The translations under genes were made by a program, and so were the position numbers. From NCBI GenBank assembly GCA_038228295.1, contig JBBRPH010000012.1, positions 1 through 64,000 on the forward strand: a stretch of DNA of 64,000 nt. Reading direction: 5' to 3'. The DNA comes from JAICKM01 sp038228295. Its GTDB lineage: Bacteria > Chloroflexota > Chloroflexia > QHBQ01 > JAICKM01. The notes beneath the pieces were generated by a model. The model saw nothing but the letters and a program-made list of their open reading frames with translations, ran no database searches and was not told where the DNA came from. Shown here piece by piece: positions 17,502 through 26,330 of the stretch; the first letter of the stretch is position 1; each line of letters opens with the position of its first letter.

Positions 17502-18464
17502 ATGTCTCCGATACTCATTGCGGCGATAGGCGCTGTGGGCGTGTTTATGTTTTTTATGGTGCTGTCGCGGGTGATGGCAAGCAGCGGAAACGTGGAAGCC
17601 CGCGTACAGGAGTTTGCCGGTCGGCAGCCGGAAACTACAAGCCGTAGTCGCGACGATCGCGAGAAAATCACGGCGCGCACCGATAAGGCGCTGGGTGGCT
17701 TGGCTTATGCCCAACGTGTGGCACGCAATCTGGCGCAGGCGGATCTGAAACTAACGATCACGGAGTTTCTACTAATCAAAGCCTTTAGTGTGGTGGCCGG
17801 TTGGTTACTCGGCCAGTTTATCGGGCGCGGACAAACAGGCCCGGTCCCCATAGCCTTCGCCGTGATTTTTGCGGTCATCGGCTGGTTTGCGCCGGATTGG
17901 TATGTGAAGTTTCGCCAAGGCAAACGTATCCGAGATTTCAACGGCCAGCTTGCCGATACCATTGTGTTGATGTCGAATTCCCTGCGCTCCGGTTTTAGCT
18001 TTCCCCAGACGATGGACCTGATCGGTAAAGAAGTGTCGCCGCCGATGAGTACAGAGTTTCGCCGGGCGGTACGCGAGATCGGCCTGGGTATGGGGGTGGA
18101 GGCGGCGTTGCTGAACCTCTATAATCGTGTGCCGTCAGACGACCTTGACCTAATGATCACCGCCGTGACGATCCAATTTGAGGTCGGCGGTAATCTCGCC
18201 ACGATCCTCGACACGATTGGGCATACTATCCGCGAGCGCATCCGTATCAAAGGCGAAATCCAGACGCTGACGGCGATGGGCCGGGCCTCCGGCTGGATTA
18301 TCACGCTACTGCCGTTCGGCCTCGGCGCGGTGATTATGCTTATCAATCCCGTCTATATGAAGCCGATGTTTGAGTGGCCCTGGATCTGTATGCCGATTTG
18401 TGCATCCATCCTGATCGCCATCGGTGGCTGGCTCATTATGAAGATCGTGACTATCGAAGTGTAG
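17502..18464 (+). CDS. tadB: Tad inner-membrane platform protein TadB
   Basis: 320 residues with an N-terminal helix, two hydrophobic segments around residues 85-130, a type II secretion F (GspF) domain (QLADTIVLMSNSLRSGFSFPQ, RVPSDDLDLMITAVTIQFEVGGNLA) and C-terminal membrane helices. It should form the rotor or platform on which CpaF acts, together with TadC. It starts 23 bases after the cpaF stop behind ggggaaaggg. Confidence 0.9.
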   Translation: MSPILIAAIGAVGVFMFFMVLSRVMASSGNVEARVQEFAGRQPETTSRSRDDREKITARTDKALGGLAYAQRVARNLAQADLKLTITEFLLIKAFSVVAGWLLGQFIGRGQTGPVPIAFAVIFAVIGWFAPDWYVKFRQGKRIRDFNGQLADTIVLMSNSLRSGFSFPQTMDLIGKEVSPPMSTEFRRAVREIGLGMGVEAALLNLYNRVPSDDLDLMITAVTIQFEVGGNLATILDTIGHTIRERIRIKGEIQTLTAMGRASGWIITLLPFGLGAVIMLINPVYMKPMFEWPWICMPICASILIAIGGWLIMKIVTIEV

Positions 18465-18507
18465 TTATGACGTGTTTCGATCCGGTTAACAAGCAGGAGT
18501 GGTCGCT

Positions 18508-19440
18508 ATGGGCATCGAAATCCTTCTTCCCGCAGTGGTAATGGTTGCTATCATGGGCGTGTTTGTGGTGCTGGCACGGCGGCCGGTGGGCGCCGGCGCC
18601 GGCGTTGAAGACCGGCTGGCTGCCTATGCCGAGCGGCCGCGCTCACTAGAAGAAATGGAAATGGAGCAGCCGTTTAGTGATCGGGTGATTAAGCCGCTGT
18701 TGGCGAATGCCTCGACTCTACTCGGTCGCTTGGCCCCCTCGCAAAGCACCGAACGGGTGCGACTGAATCTGGCAATGGCCGGTAATCCCAACAACATGGG
18801 CGTCTCGGAGTTCGCCGGAATGCGTATCGTGGCGGCGATCGGCTTGACCATTGCGACAGTATTGTTGACAATTATCGTGATGAAGCTGCCGCTGATAAAT
18901 GTATTCCTCTATATGGTGGTCGCGCTGGTGATCGGCTATATGCTGCCGGGTATCTGGCTGGGCCAGAAAATCAAGGCGCGGCAGAAGTCAATCCAGAAGC
19001 AGCTACCGGATGTGATTGACCTGCTGACGGTGTGTGTGGAAGCCGGCCTGGGCTTCGACTTGGCAATGCAGCGCGTGTCGGACAAATTCACTAACGAACT
19101 GGCGCTGGAGTTTCAGCGGGTGCTATCGGAGACGCGGGTCGGCAAGCGGCGTGTTGATGCTCTACGCGAGATGGTTCTCCGCACCGGCGTGGCCGATGTC
19201 GCCACATTTATTTCGGCGGTAATCCAGGCCGACCAACTGGGTGTGGCGATGTCGAAGGTGCTGCGGATTCAGTCGGATCAGATGCGCATCAAGCGCCGCC
19301 AGCGGGCGGAAGAGCAGGCCCACCGCGCGCCGGTCATCATGATCTTCCCGATGGTCTTCCTGATCTTCCCGGCGATGTACGTGGTGATCCTGGGGCCTTC
19401 GGTGCCCAAGTTCGCGCACGCCTTCTTCCATATTGGCTGA
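18508..19440 (+). CDS. tadC: Tad inner-membrane platform protein TadC
   Basis: 310 residues from ATG 18508, preceded by aggag with 8-base spacing; the GTG at 18499 lacks a site. It has an N-terminal membrane helix, a paired hydrophobic segment, a GspF domain (LPDVIDLLTVCVEAGLGFDLAMQRV, GVADVATFISAVIQADQLGVAMS) and a C-terminal helix (APVIMIFPMVFLIFPAMYVVIL). It is the second platform subunit. No pilin, prepilin peptidase or secretin gene follows, so the rest of the apparatus must be encoded elsewhere. Confidence 0.9.
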   Translation: MGIEILLPAVVMVAIMGVFVVLARRPVGAGAGVEDRLAAYAERPRSLEEMEMEQPFSDRVIKPLLANASTLLGRLAPSQSTERVRLNLAMAGNPNNMGVSEFAGMRIVAAIGLTIATVLLTIIVMKLPLINVFLYMVVALVIGYMLPGIWLGQKIKARQKSIQKQLPDVIDLLTVCVEAGLGFDLAMQRVSDKFTNELALEFQRVLSETRVGKRRVDALREMVLRTGVADVATFISAVIQADQLGVAMSKVLRIQSDQMRIKRRQRAEEQAHRAPVIMIFPMVFLIFPAMYVVILGPSVPKFAHAFFHIG

Positions 19441-19456
19441 TGGGTTAGGGGCGCCG

Positions 19457-19858
19457 GTGAACCTTAATACTGAGGTACCCTTCACCCGCGGTCGGGCTAC
19501 GGCGGCGGCGCTGGTTAATCTGACGCGCGGAACGGTCGTGGCGCATGAAGTGCGACTGGCACGGTCGCCGTGGGCACGCGGGTTGGGCCTGATGGGCCAT
19601 CCTGGTCTTGCCCCTGGTCAGGCACTGATCCTGCAACCGGAGAGCAGCATTCATATGTTTTTCATGCGCTTTCCTCTGGATGTGCTGTTCCTTGACGCGC
19701 ACGACGGCGTGCTGTTCCTGTACGAAGCGCTGCGGCCCTGGCGGGTGAGCCGCATCGTGCGCGGGTCGCAGCGGGTGGTGGAGTTGCCGCCGGGCACTAT
19801 CGCCGCCGCCGGCACGTGCGTAGGCGATCAGTTGGCCTTGCGCGAGGCGGCCACGTAG
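19457..19858 (+). CDS. DUF192 family protein
   Basis: About 133 residues with the DUF192 pattern: the V.LA.SP..RGLGLMG opening, GQALILQPESSIHMFFMRFPLDVLFLD, and a C-terminal RGSQRVVELPPGTIAAAG. This is a small beta-rich fold, usually extracytoplasmic, of unknown function. I take GTG 19457 with aggg(g) 5 bases upstream; a TTG at 19433 overlapping the tadC stop is the alternative. Close linkage to tadC suggests it is co-transcribed with the pilus genes. DUF192 proteins are recurrent neighbours of secretion genes, but a role in piliation is only a guess. Confidence 0.82.
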   Translation: MNLNTEVPFTRGRATAAALVNLTRGTVVAHEVRLARSPWARGLGLMGHPGLAPGQALILQPESSIHMFFMRFPLDVLFLDAHDGVLFLYEALRPWRVSRIVRGSQRVVELPPGTIAAAGTCVGDQLALREAAT

Positions 19859-19862
19859 ATCT

Positions 19863-20618
19863 GTGTCTGTGCCGCCGGTTCCCGCTGCTGCGTCGATCCC
19901 TTTGCTGGATCGTTTGCTCGACTTGATCTATCCGCGCCGCTGTGGGGGGTGTGACCGCTTGGGCGCGTGGCTCTGCCCCGACTGCCTAGACGCGATGCAG
20001 CCGCCGGCGCTGTCGGGCTGGACCTGCCCTGTATGCGCAGGGGCGCTGGTGGCGGGACCGGGTGGCGCGGGTTGCCCGCTAGGCTGCGATAGCGGCGGCC
20101 TGAGCGGGGTGCTGGCGGCGGGCGCGTATGCGGATCCCCTGAGCACAGCGATTCAGCGGTTGAAATACCAGAACTGGCGCGTATTAGCCGCGCCGCTGGC
20201 TGCCTTGGCGGCGGCAACGTGTGTGGCCTATCCCCCACCGTGGGGAGCCGACACGGTACCCCAGTTAGTGGCGGTGCCGTTACACCGCCGGCGGCAGCGT
20301 GAGCGCGGCTTCAACCAGGCGGCATTACTGGCGGCGGCACTGGGCGCTCGGCTGGGCTGGCCGATCTTAGATGGGTTGGTGCGCGTGCGCTACACCACGC
20401 CGCAGGCCCGCCTGACTGCCGACGAACGCGCGATCAACCTCGAAGAGGCGTTCGCCTGGCGCGGCGCGATCCCGCTGCCTCACCGCCCGCTGGTGCTGGT
20501 GGATGATGTATATACGCGAGGATTCACGCTGAATTTGTGCGCCGAGGCGTTGCGGGCGGCGGGGGCGGGGCCGGTTTACGGCGTGGTACTGGCACGGGTG
20601 GGCGGAGAGCCGTCCTAG
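19863..20618 (+). CDS. comF: ComF-family phosphoribosyltransferase-like protein
   Basis: 251 residues from GTG 19863. An N-terminal zinc-finger region (CGGC, CPDC, CPVC) is followed by AGAYADPLSTAIQRLKYQNW, the family motif VPLHRRRQRERGFNQA, and a PRPP-loop-like LVLVDDVYTRGFTLN. In this loop the usual TTG(A/S)T is replaced by TRGFT, so PRPP binding may be altered. ComF is required for DNA uptake in Bacillus and Haemophilus by an unclear step. Adjacent to a Tad apparatus it may hint at a link between pili and transformation. It starts 4 bases after the DUF192 stop, so translation is probably coupled. Confidence 0.87.
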   Translation: MSVPPVPAAASIPLLDRLLDLIYPRRCGGCDRLGAWLCPDCLDAMQPPALSGWTCPVCAGALVAGPGGAGCPLGCDSGGLSGVLAAGAYADPLSTAIQRLKYQNWRVLAAPLAALAAATCVAYPPPWGADTVPQLVAVPLHRRRQRERGFNQAALLAAALGARLGWPILDGLVRVRYTTPQARLTADERAINLEEAFAWRGAIPLPHRPLVLVDDVYTRGFTLNLCAEALRAAGAGPVYGVVLARVGGEPS

Positions 20619-20835
20619 TGGAACCGTACAGGCTACAATTGCGTGAGTGTGCTCAGGAGATACGTTGCTACTTGCAGGCTAAATCCTGTGTTTCGCCAGG
20701 TGTGGCACCATGTACTCCTGCTCGATCTTGCTAATCCCAGCTACTGCTTCGCTTTTTATGAAACCTTTCACTATGCGGCGGATTCTTGTTCCTATAATTG
20801 AGGATAGCCTAGCTTTCTGCTAATGGCTGGGGTAC

Positions 20836-21300
20836 TCACAGCTCCCCGTGCAGGTGGGCTTGCGACCAGCGCAGGTCTAGCAGCGAGACGGGCACATCCA
20901 GCAGGTCGGCAAGTTCCGGGGCAGTGAACTCCACGCCGTAGGTAGGTAGGGCGGCGGCGGGAATGAGGAGGTGGGCGGCGATAAGCTGGGCGGTGCGCTC
21001 CTGCTCGTCCTGGAACCAGGTGCCGGCTTTGCAGGTGTAAAGGCGGTGGGGATGATAGGCGATAATATGGCCGATCTCGTGGGCCACGGCCATGCGCTGC
21101 CACGGGCGGGCTAGGCTGCCGTTGATGCCGATGTGGATTTCGCGCGGCCGCACCACCGCAAAGCCCAGGGTGCGCGGCGTAAAGGGATAGTGGCGCACTG
21201 TGAAGCGGTCGAGCAGGTGGCCTAGATCTACGGGCAACCGGTCGTGCAGTTCATAGCGCCGGATGAGAAACGCTAAGGTCTCGCGGGTCGATCCGTCCAT
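20836..21300 (-). CDS. ImmA/IrrE-family metallopeptidase
   Basis: 154 residues. The zinc-binding HEIGH motif is in RMAVAHEIGHIIAYH, with the downstream ERTAQLIAAHLLIP helix supplying the third ligand, as in Gram-positive ImmA and IrrE. Such proteases cleave HTH repressors in response to DNA damage or mobile-element induction. The upstream co-oriented gene (21312-21548, gap 11 bases) takes the place usually held by the target repressor, but it shows no HTH. The C-terminus, LLDVPVSLLDLRW, may be a substrate-recognition segment. Confidence 0.88.
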   Translation of the reverse strand: MDGSTRETLAFLIRRYELHDRLPVDLGHLLDRFTVRHYPFTPRTLGFAVVRPREIHIGINGSLARPWQRMAVAHEIGHIIAYHPHRLYTCKAGTWFQDEQERTAQLIAAHLLIPAAALPTYGVEFTAPELADLLDVPVSLLDLRWSQAHLHGEL

Positions 21301-21311
21301 CGTACCCTCGC

Positions 21312-21548
21312 TTATGGTTCATTGATTTGCCGCTCGGCGGCCGCTTCGTCGTCCAAGATGCCTTGCAACACGCCGATGATGATCGCGCGGTCGTGTTCGG
21401 GCAGGTCTGCGATCTGGCCCAGGTAGATTTCCAGCCGACGTGGGTCCGCCGGCACCGCCGCAGCCGGCGGGATCGCCACAACGGCCGGCAGTAGGGGTGG
21501 TGACTCCGCTATCTCTGCGGGCCGACGGCGGAACAGACGACGCAACAT
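21312..21548 (-). CDS. Small hypothetical protein paired with the ImmA-like peptidase
   Basis: 78 residues from ATG 21548, with agaggt 8 bases upstream. The basic start (MLRRLFRRRPAEI) is followed by an Ala/Pro stretch and a helical tail (YLGQIADLPEHDRAIIIGVLQGILDDE). That tail resembles the C-terminal helix of some XRE-type repressors (LP..DR..I...L..LL), but no HTH precedes it. Its position one step upstream of the ImmA-like protease suggests a substrate, inhibitor or truncated repressor; this is inference. Confidence 0.6.
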   Translation of the reverse strand: MLRRLFRRRPAEIAESPPLLPAVVAIPPAAAVPADPRRLEIYLGQIADLPEHDRAIIIGVLQGILDDEAAAERQINEP

Positions 21549-21812
21549 AGCGTAAACCTCTTCTGCCGGTGCGCTCCGGCTACCGCCTGGCAGGCAACCA
21601 GGAGGATTATTATACAAGTATTGTATGGCCTGTCACAAGGCGAACAGGCGTGCGATAATAGGACGGACGCGGTCGCGACAACCGGATAAGACCCCGTCTA
21701 GGCGGGCGGCAAGGCTATGCAGTAGTCGCCTAAAAACAACGAACCGGCGGCACTGGGGTGGGGGTGCGCGCCGGTGGGCGTTCCGGCCTATTGAGTGGGC
21801 GAGTCGCGGCGC

Positions 21813-22667
21813 TTAGGCGTGCTGGGGCGGAGGAACAAAGCGCGGCGGGTCGCTATCGGTCAGGATGGAGTCCATGCGCGCCTGCACACTGGCTTTCATC
21901 TCCGGATGGGTCAGGATATAGAACTGTTCAGCCCGGATTGCGGCGAACACGGTGGCTGCTACCCGTTCCGTGGATTGGCCTGCTTCGACTTCTTGGCGCA
22001 TTCGGTCTTGCATGGTAGCAAGGCGCGGCGAAGCCGGCTGATCGCTGCGGAGTGCCGCTGGGCGGTTGCGCTCAGAATCCATAATGCGTGTGTTCACAAA
22101 ACCGGGGCAGAGGACCGAGACTTTGATTTTGGCCTTGCGTTGGGCGAGTTCTTGATAGAGCGTTTCCGACAGCGCGACTACCGCGTGCTTGCTGACTGTG
22201 TAGGTGCCGATCCCCGGCGTAACGGTTAAGCCGGCGATAGAGGCCGTATTGACGATGTGGCCCGCGCTATCCCCATTGAGCATCAGCGGCACGAAAGCGC
22301 GCAGGCCATGGATGACGCCCCACAGGTTCACTCCCAGCACCCACTGCCAATCGGCAAGGCTGCTTTCCCAGACGGTGCCGCCCCCGCCCACCCCCGCGTT
22401 GTTGCACAGCAGATGCACCGCGCCGAAGTGGTCCATGGTTTGCCTGGCTAATTCGTCTACGGCGGCGGCCTGAGCGACATCGGTTGGAACGGCCAGCACT
22501 TGTGCGCCACCGGCACGCAGTTCGTCTGCGGCACGGGTAAGCGCGGCGGCTTCAATATCGGCCAGAACGATCCGCATCCCTTCAGTGGCGCAACGACGGG
22601 CCAGGCCCAAGCCAATGCCACTGGCCCCGCCGGTAATGACCGCGACTTTCCCTTGAAACTCTTGCAT
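21813..22667 (-). CDS. Short-chain dehydrogenase/reductase
   Basis: 284 residues of classical SDR type: the NAD(P)-binding ITGGASGIGLGLA, LADIEAAAL, the NNAGVGGGG motif, catalytic Ser in NTASIAGLT and YTVSK supplying Tyr and Lys. An Asp-containing LADI after strand 2 favours NAD over NADP. The substrate is unknown; the nearest relatives by character are 3-oxoacyl/short-alcohol dehydrogenases. It is monocistronic. Confidence 0.9.
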   Translation of the reverse strand: MQEFQGKVAVITGGASGIGLGLARRCATEGMRIVLADIEAAALTRAADELRAGGAQVLAVPTDVAQAAAVDELARQTMDHFGAVHLLCNNAGVGGGGTVWESSLADWQWVLGVNLWGVIHGLRAFVPLMLNGDSAGHIVNTASIAGLTVTPGIGTYTVSKHAVVALSETLYQELAQRKAKIKVSVLCPGFVNTRIMDSERNRPAALRSDQPASPRLATMQDRMRQEVEAGQSTERVAATVFAAIRAEQFYILTHPEMKASVQARMDSILTDSDPPRFVPPPQHA

Positions 22668-22734
22668 CGGATGCTTCCTTTCCTGTCTCGGGCGTATGGT
22701 GATGGACAGATCGCCTCTCGACGGTAACGGCTAC

Positions 22735-24426
22735 CTATGGGGTGGCGAGCGGCGGCGGTGGGGGCGGCGGCACGGGTGTGGTAGTGGGCGGCTCGGTGGG
22801 CGATTCCGGCGCGGCAACGGTCGCGGTCGTGGTTGGGCCGGCCGGGGTGCCGGTCAGGCCCAGCGTGGCGGTGATCGGCACGGCGATGGTGCTGCTGGGG
22901 GTTGCACCAGGGCCAGGTGTGGGTAGGGTCAGGCCGGGGGTCAGGATGCTTGCCGGCGTGACCGTTGCGCCGACCGTGGGGCCGGCGGCTAGGGTGCCGG
23001 TTAGCGTCGCGGTCGCGCTGCCGGGGGGCAGAGTCGGTAGGCCGACAGTTGCACTGCCGCTGGGGGTGAGACTACTGGTGAGGACCACCGTTGCACCCAC
23101 CGGAGGTGTAGCGACCCCGTTAGGGCTGCCGCCGGTGGCAGGCGTGGCGGCGTGGCGCACGGCCTCGGTGTAGGCTTTCGTAGCTTCGGTCTGCGCGCCC
23201 GCGCCTTCGTAGGCCGCCCCTAACGTCATCCAATATTCGGCGCGGTTCGGATCGGCTTCGACCGCTTGGTGGGCCGGAGTGACCGCTTCGCGATATTGGC
23301 CTTGCGCCATCAGGCTGCGGGCTAGCAGGTCCAAGCCTGGGGCCCAGTGCGGTTGTACCGCTTGGAGTGAGCGCAGAGTAAGCGTCGCGTCTTCCGCGCC
23401 GTGCGGGCGGTTGGGCGCGCTCAGATAGGCGACCGCCAGATAATAGAGCAGTTCGGGGTCGCCGGGTTGCCGTTCGCTGGCGAGTTCCAGCGCCGGGATC
23501 GCTGTGGCATAGTGGCCGGCGCGCACGCTATCCAACATGGCTTGGCGTGCTGCGTCGGGTGTGGTCGTAACTGCCGGCGGTAGGGTAGTCTGCGCCTGAG
23601 CGGTCGCCGAGAGCAGGAGGCTTACGGCGACGCGCGTGGCGCTAGTGGCGGCAGCGGCGGTGTGGGTGGCCTGACTAGCGGCCGGCGTAACTGTACCGGC
23701 CGGGCTGGTCCCGCCGGCGGTCGCTGATAGTTGGGCTACACCGGCCTGTGTGGGGCGTAACGTGGCGCGGGCGGTGACGGTCGGGACACTCGTGGCCGTT
23801 GCTGTGGGCGCGGGTGGGGACGTGCGGTTCAGCGTGTTGAAGATGGCGACGCCGAGCAGCGCAATAGCGACTAGGCTGCCTAGGCCCAGCAGCAGATTGA
23901 GTGCCACTTGGCGGCTGCGGGGGTTCTCTGCGGCGGCGACGGGTTGCCCGCTGCCCAACCGGGCCCCGCCGCCCAGCGTGGTTGCTTCGGCGGGCACCTC
24001 GGCCGGCGGGGTACCGGGCTGCTCGGCAGGTGCGACTATCACAAAGTCCGATGTGGCGGGCACAGGATCGGTCGCCGCCTCAATGTTCGCATCGGTCGGC
24101 AGCCGTGCACCGGGATCGGCCCCCAGGTCGAGCGTACCACGTTCGGCGGCCAGCGCGTCGGCGAAGCCGGGCAGGCGGGCGGTCAGGTCGGTTTCGGCCT
24201 GGCTGACAAAGCGGCTGCCGGGGTTGATGCTTTCGGCTTGGTGGAGCGCCGTGGCGGCGTCGGCAGGGGCGGCGCTGCTGAGCGCTAGGCCGATCCAGGC
24301 GTGTTCGTTGCCGGGGGCGTGGCTGGTGAGTTCCTGAAAGATCGTGTTTGCGCCGGCGCGGTCGCCGGCGCGCAACGCGGCAATGCCCTCCCGAATGCGG
24401 GCGGCGATAGTCTGTTGGTCGTCCAA
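22735..24426 (-). CDS. Membrane-anchored TPR protein with Thr/Pro-rich tail
   Basis: 563 residues. TPR units lie at the N-terminus (IREGIAALRAGDRAGANTIFQELT) and again around residues 280-430 (HYATAIPALELASERQPGDPEL, YREAVTPAHQAVEADPNRAEYW). A single membrane helix near residues 170-200 (LLGLGSLVAIALLGVAIF) separates a cytosolic TPR from the exported TPR. The last about 130 residues are Thr, Pro and Val rich and end in a poly-Pro run. It is likely a scaffold at the envelope. It lies 18 bases downstream of rpoN on the same strand, so it is probably co-transcribed. Confidence 0.8.
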   Translation of the reverse strand: MDDQQTIAARIREGIAALRAGDRAGANTIFQELTSHAPGNEHAWIGLALSSAAPADAATALHQAESINPGSRFVSQAETDLTARLPGFADALAAERGTLDLGADPGARLPTDANIEAATDPVPATSDFVIVAPAEQPGTPPAEVPAEATTLGGGARLGSGQPVAAAENPRSRQVALNLLLGLGSLVAIALLGVAIFNTLNRTSPPAPTATATSVPTVTARATLRPTQAGVAQLSATAGGTSPAGTVTPAASQATHTAAAATSATRVAVSLLLSATAQAQTTLPPAVTTTPDAARQAMLDSVRAGHYATAIPALELASERQPGDPELLYYLAVAYLSAPNRPHGAEDATLTLRSLQAVQPHWAPGLDLLARSLMAQGQYREAVTPAHQAVEADPNRAEYWMTLGAAYEGAGAQTEATKAYTEAVRHAATPATGGSPNGVATPPVGATVVLTSSLTPSGSATVGLPTLPPGSATATLTGTLAAGPTVGATVTPASILTPGLTLPTPGPGATPSSTIAVPITATLGLTGTPAGPTTTATVAAPESPTEPPTTTPVPPPPPPPLATP

Positions 24427-24444
24427 CGGGAGACCTCCTGGCGG

Positions 24445-25980
24445 TTAGCGAAACGTCGAGGGGAGTATGCCGAGCTGGTTACGATATTTCGTCACAGTGC
24501 GCCGGGCGATTCGCACGCCCTGCTCTCGCAATCGCTGGACAATCTCTTTGTCGGTGAGCGGCTTCGGCTCCGTAATAATCATTTCGCGGATGCGGTCTTT
24601 GGCACTCAGCGATGCCTGGAAGAACTCGGAAAATGGGATCACCTGGCGGCTGGGCAGCATCACGTACTTGTCGGCGGTAGCGCGGCTGACGGTGGACTCG
24701 TGTAGGCCCAGATACTGCGCCACCTGCGCGCGCGTGAGTGGGCGCAGATGACGGATACCGTGGTGCAGGAACTCGCCTTGCACTTCAACCAGGCAGTTAG
24801 TGATGCGACGCATAGTCTCGCGGCGCTGGGCGACATTGGAGATAAATAGGCGCGACCGATTGACATAACGTCGGATATGCTCCTTGTCGCCGTCGGAAAT
24901 GCCCGCCGCCATCAGGGCCGGCGGTGGTGCGATCTCTTCGCCGACCGCAAGGTGATCCGCGCCGTTGCCGTTGTGATGGGCCACGCGACCTTGCGGGTGG
25001 GCGGCCGCCGCCGCCGCTAGACGATGGTAGAGGGGGTTGATATGCAGGCTGAAGCGTAACGACTCCACTACTTCGACCTCGAAGCCGTCGCCCCGGTGGC
25101 GAATGATCACATCGGGAGCGACAAAGCGCACCGGCGTATGGGTCGGCCAGGGTCGCCCATCATTGCCGTAACCGGGGTGGGGGTTCATGTGCGTCTTGAT
25201 GAAATCGCGCACGGCGACCACGGCTTCGTAGGTCGTGCCGAGGGTGTGGGCGATCAGCGTGAACTTATGCTCGCCCAGTTCGTTCAGGTGATCGCGCAGG
25301 ATTTCTTCGACAAACGGCACCAGCGCCGGCTGGCCCTGCTCCTTGATGGCCGCCAATTGCAACAGTAGGCATTCACGCAGGTTGCGTGCGGCTACGCCGG
25401 TAGGGGCGGCGCGCTGGATCATATCCAGCACAACTTCAGCCTGGGGCACGGTCACACCGCACGCCTGCGCTACGCTGTCGAGCGTGGCGGTAAGATAGCC
25501 GCGCTCGTCAAGGCTGCCCAAGATGTAGGCGGCGACGGCGCGGTCGGCTCCCCGCAGACCGGGGGCCAATTCGGCCATCAACTGTTCCTGGCGGTTGGCT
25601 TCGCCGGCCACCAGGGTCAATGGATCGAATTCGCCGTCGTCGTCGCGCGGGGCATTTGTGGCGCGGCGGCCTGGATCACTATACCAGTCCTCCGACGGCG
25701 CATCCAACGTGGCCGAGGTGCTGCTATGGGGGGTGGGGGCATCAGCGGCGGTGGCGCGGGTGGGGCGCTCGCAAAACGGGCAGAGCGGGCTGGTACTGGG
25801 CGTGCCGCAACTGGGGCAACGGCGCCCCTCCACCATCTCCAGGGCGGGGTTGTCGGCCAGTTCTTGCTGCACCATCTGCTGCAACTCCATCGAGGAGAGC
25901 GCCAGTAATTGGTTCAGCACGATCAGGGTCGGCGAGACCTTAAGCGATTGTTCTTGATTTACCTGTAGGGACAGGTCCAC
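24445..25980 (-). CDS. rpoN: RNA polymerase sigma-54 factor with inserted zinc ribbon
   Basis: 511 residues from GTG 25980, preferred because AGAGGA lies 6 bases upstream and the protein then opens with the expected region I (SLKVSPTLIVLNQLLALSSMEL). Residues 55-70 carry CPSC...CPFC, a zinc-ribbon-like insertion after region I that E. coli RpoN lacks. The core-binding region is followed by the HTH (LTRAQVAQYLGLHESTVSRA) and the RpoN box ARRTVTKYRN, a near match to ARRTVAKYRE, about 10 residues from the end. Sigma-54 reads -24/-12 promoters and needs an AAA+ activator; none is in this window. The divergent ECF sigma gene has a matching promoter. Confidence 0.92.
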   Translation of the reverse strand: MDLSLQVNQEQSLKVSPTLIVLNQLLALSSMELQQMVQQELADNPALEMVEGRRCPSCGTPSTSPLCPFCERPTRATAADAPTPHSSTSATLDAPSEDWYSDPGRRATNAPRDDDGEFDPLTLVAGEANRQEQLMAELAPGLRGADRAVAAYILGSLDERGYLTATLDSVAQACGVTVPQAEVVLDMIQRAAPTGVAARNLRECLLLQLAAIKEQGQPALVPFVEEILRDHLNELGEHKFTLIAHTLGTTYEAVVAVRDFIKTHMNPHPGYGNDGRPWPTHTPVRFVAPDVIIRHRGDGFEVEVVESLRFSLHINPLYHRLAAAAAAHPQGRVAHHNGNGADHLAVGEEIAPPPALMAAGISDGDKEHIRRYVNRSRLFISNVAQRRETMRRITNCLVEVQGEFLHHGIRHLRPLTRAQVAQYLGLHESTVSRATADKYVMLPSRQVIPFSEFFQASLSAKDRIREMIITEPKPLTDKEIVQRLREQGVRIARRTVTKYRNQLGILPSTFR

Positions 25981-26233
25981 GCGGCATCCTCTCGCATCCA
26001 GCGCATCTATGCTTGACGGCACGGCCCTTGCTACCGCCGGTTCCGTCTCTCGTGCCTCATTATACACCGCTGTCGCTAGGCGTGCAAGCGGGGCAGTTGT
26101 CGGCAGTGGTCGGCGGTAACGGACCGGCTAAATGCAGGAGTTCGGTAGGACCCTGCACAGAGCGTGCGATCTTATAACCGTTAACCCCCGATCGAGCACG
26201 GCCGACGGAGATTGGCGACTGACGAGCGCGCCC

Positions 26234-26247
26234 GGCATAGTTCTTGC
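26234..26247 (+). promoter_or_regulatory. -24/-12 promoter for the ECF sigma gene
   Basis: GGCAT-AGTTC-TTGC (GG 26234-26235, GC 26246-26247, exactly 10 bases between) agrees with the sigma-54 consensus TGGCAC-N5-TTGCA/T at every core position except one. It is about 84 bases before the ATG and in the intergenic region shared with rpoN, which favours function. Confidence 0.6.
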
Positions 26248-26330
26248 TTTAGGCTCGGCGGGAGAGAGAGTTCCGGCTTAGGTATGCGGGCACGGACGGC
26301 GTGCATCGGGTACACCAGGAGGGAGTGGGG

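Noticed and set aside
22742..23173. 143-codon plus-strand ORF rich in Val and Gly opposite the TPR protein tail
   Set aside because: Shadow of the Thr/Pro-rich coding strand; no independent signal.
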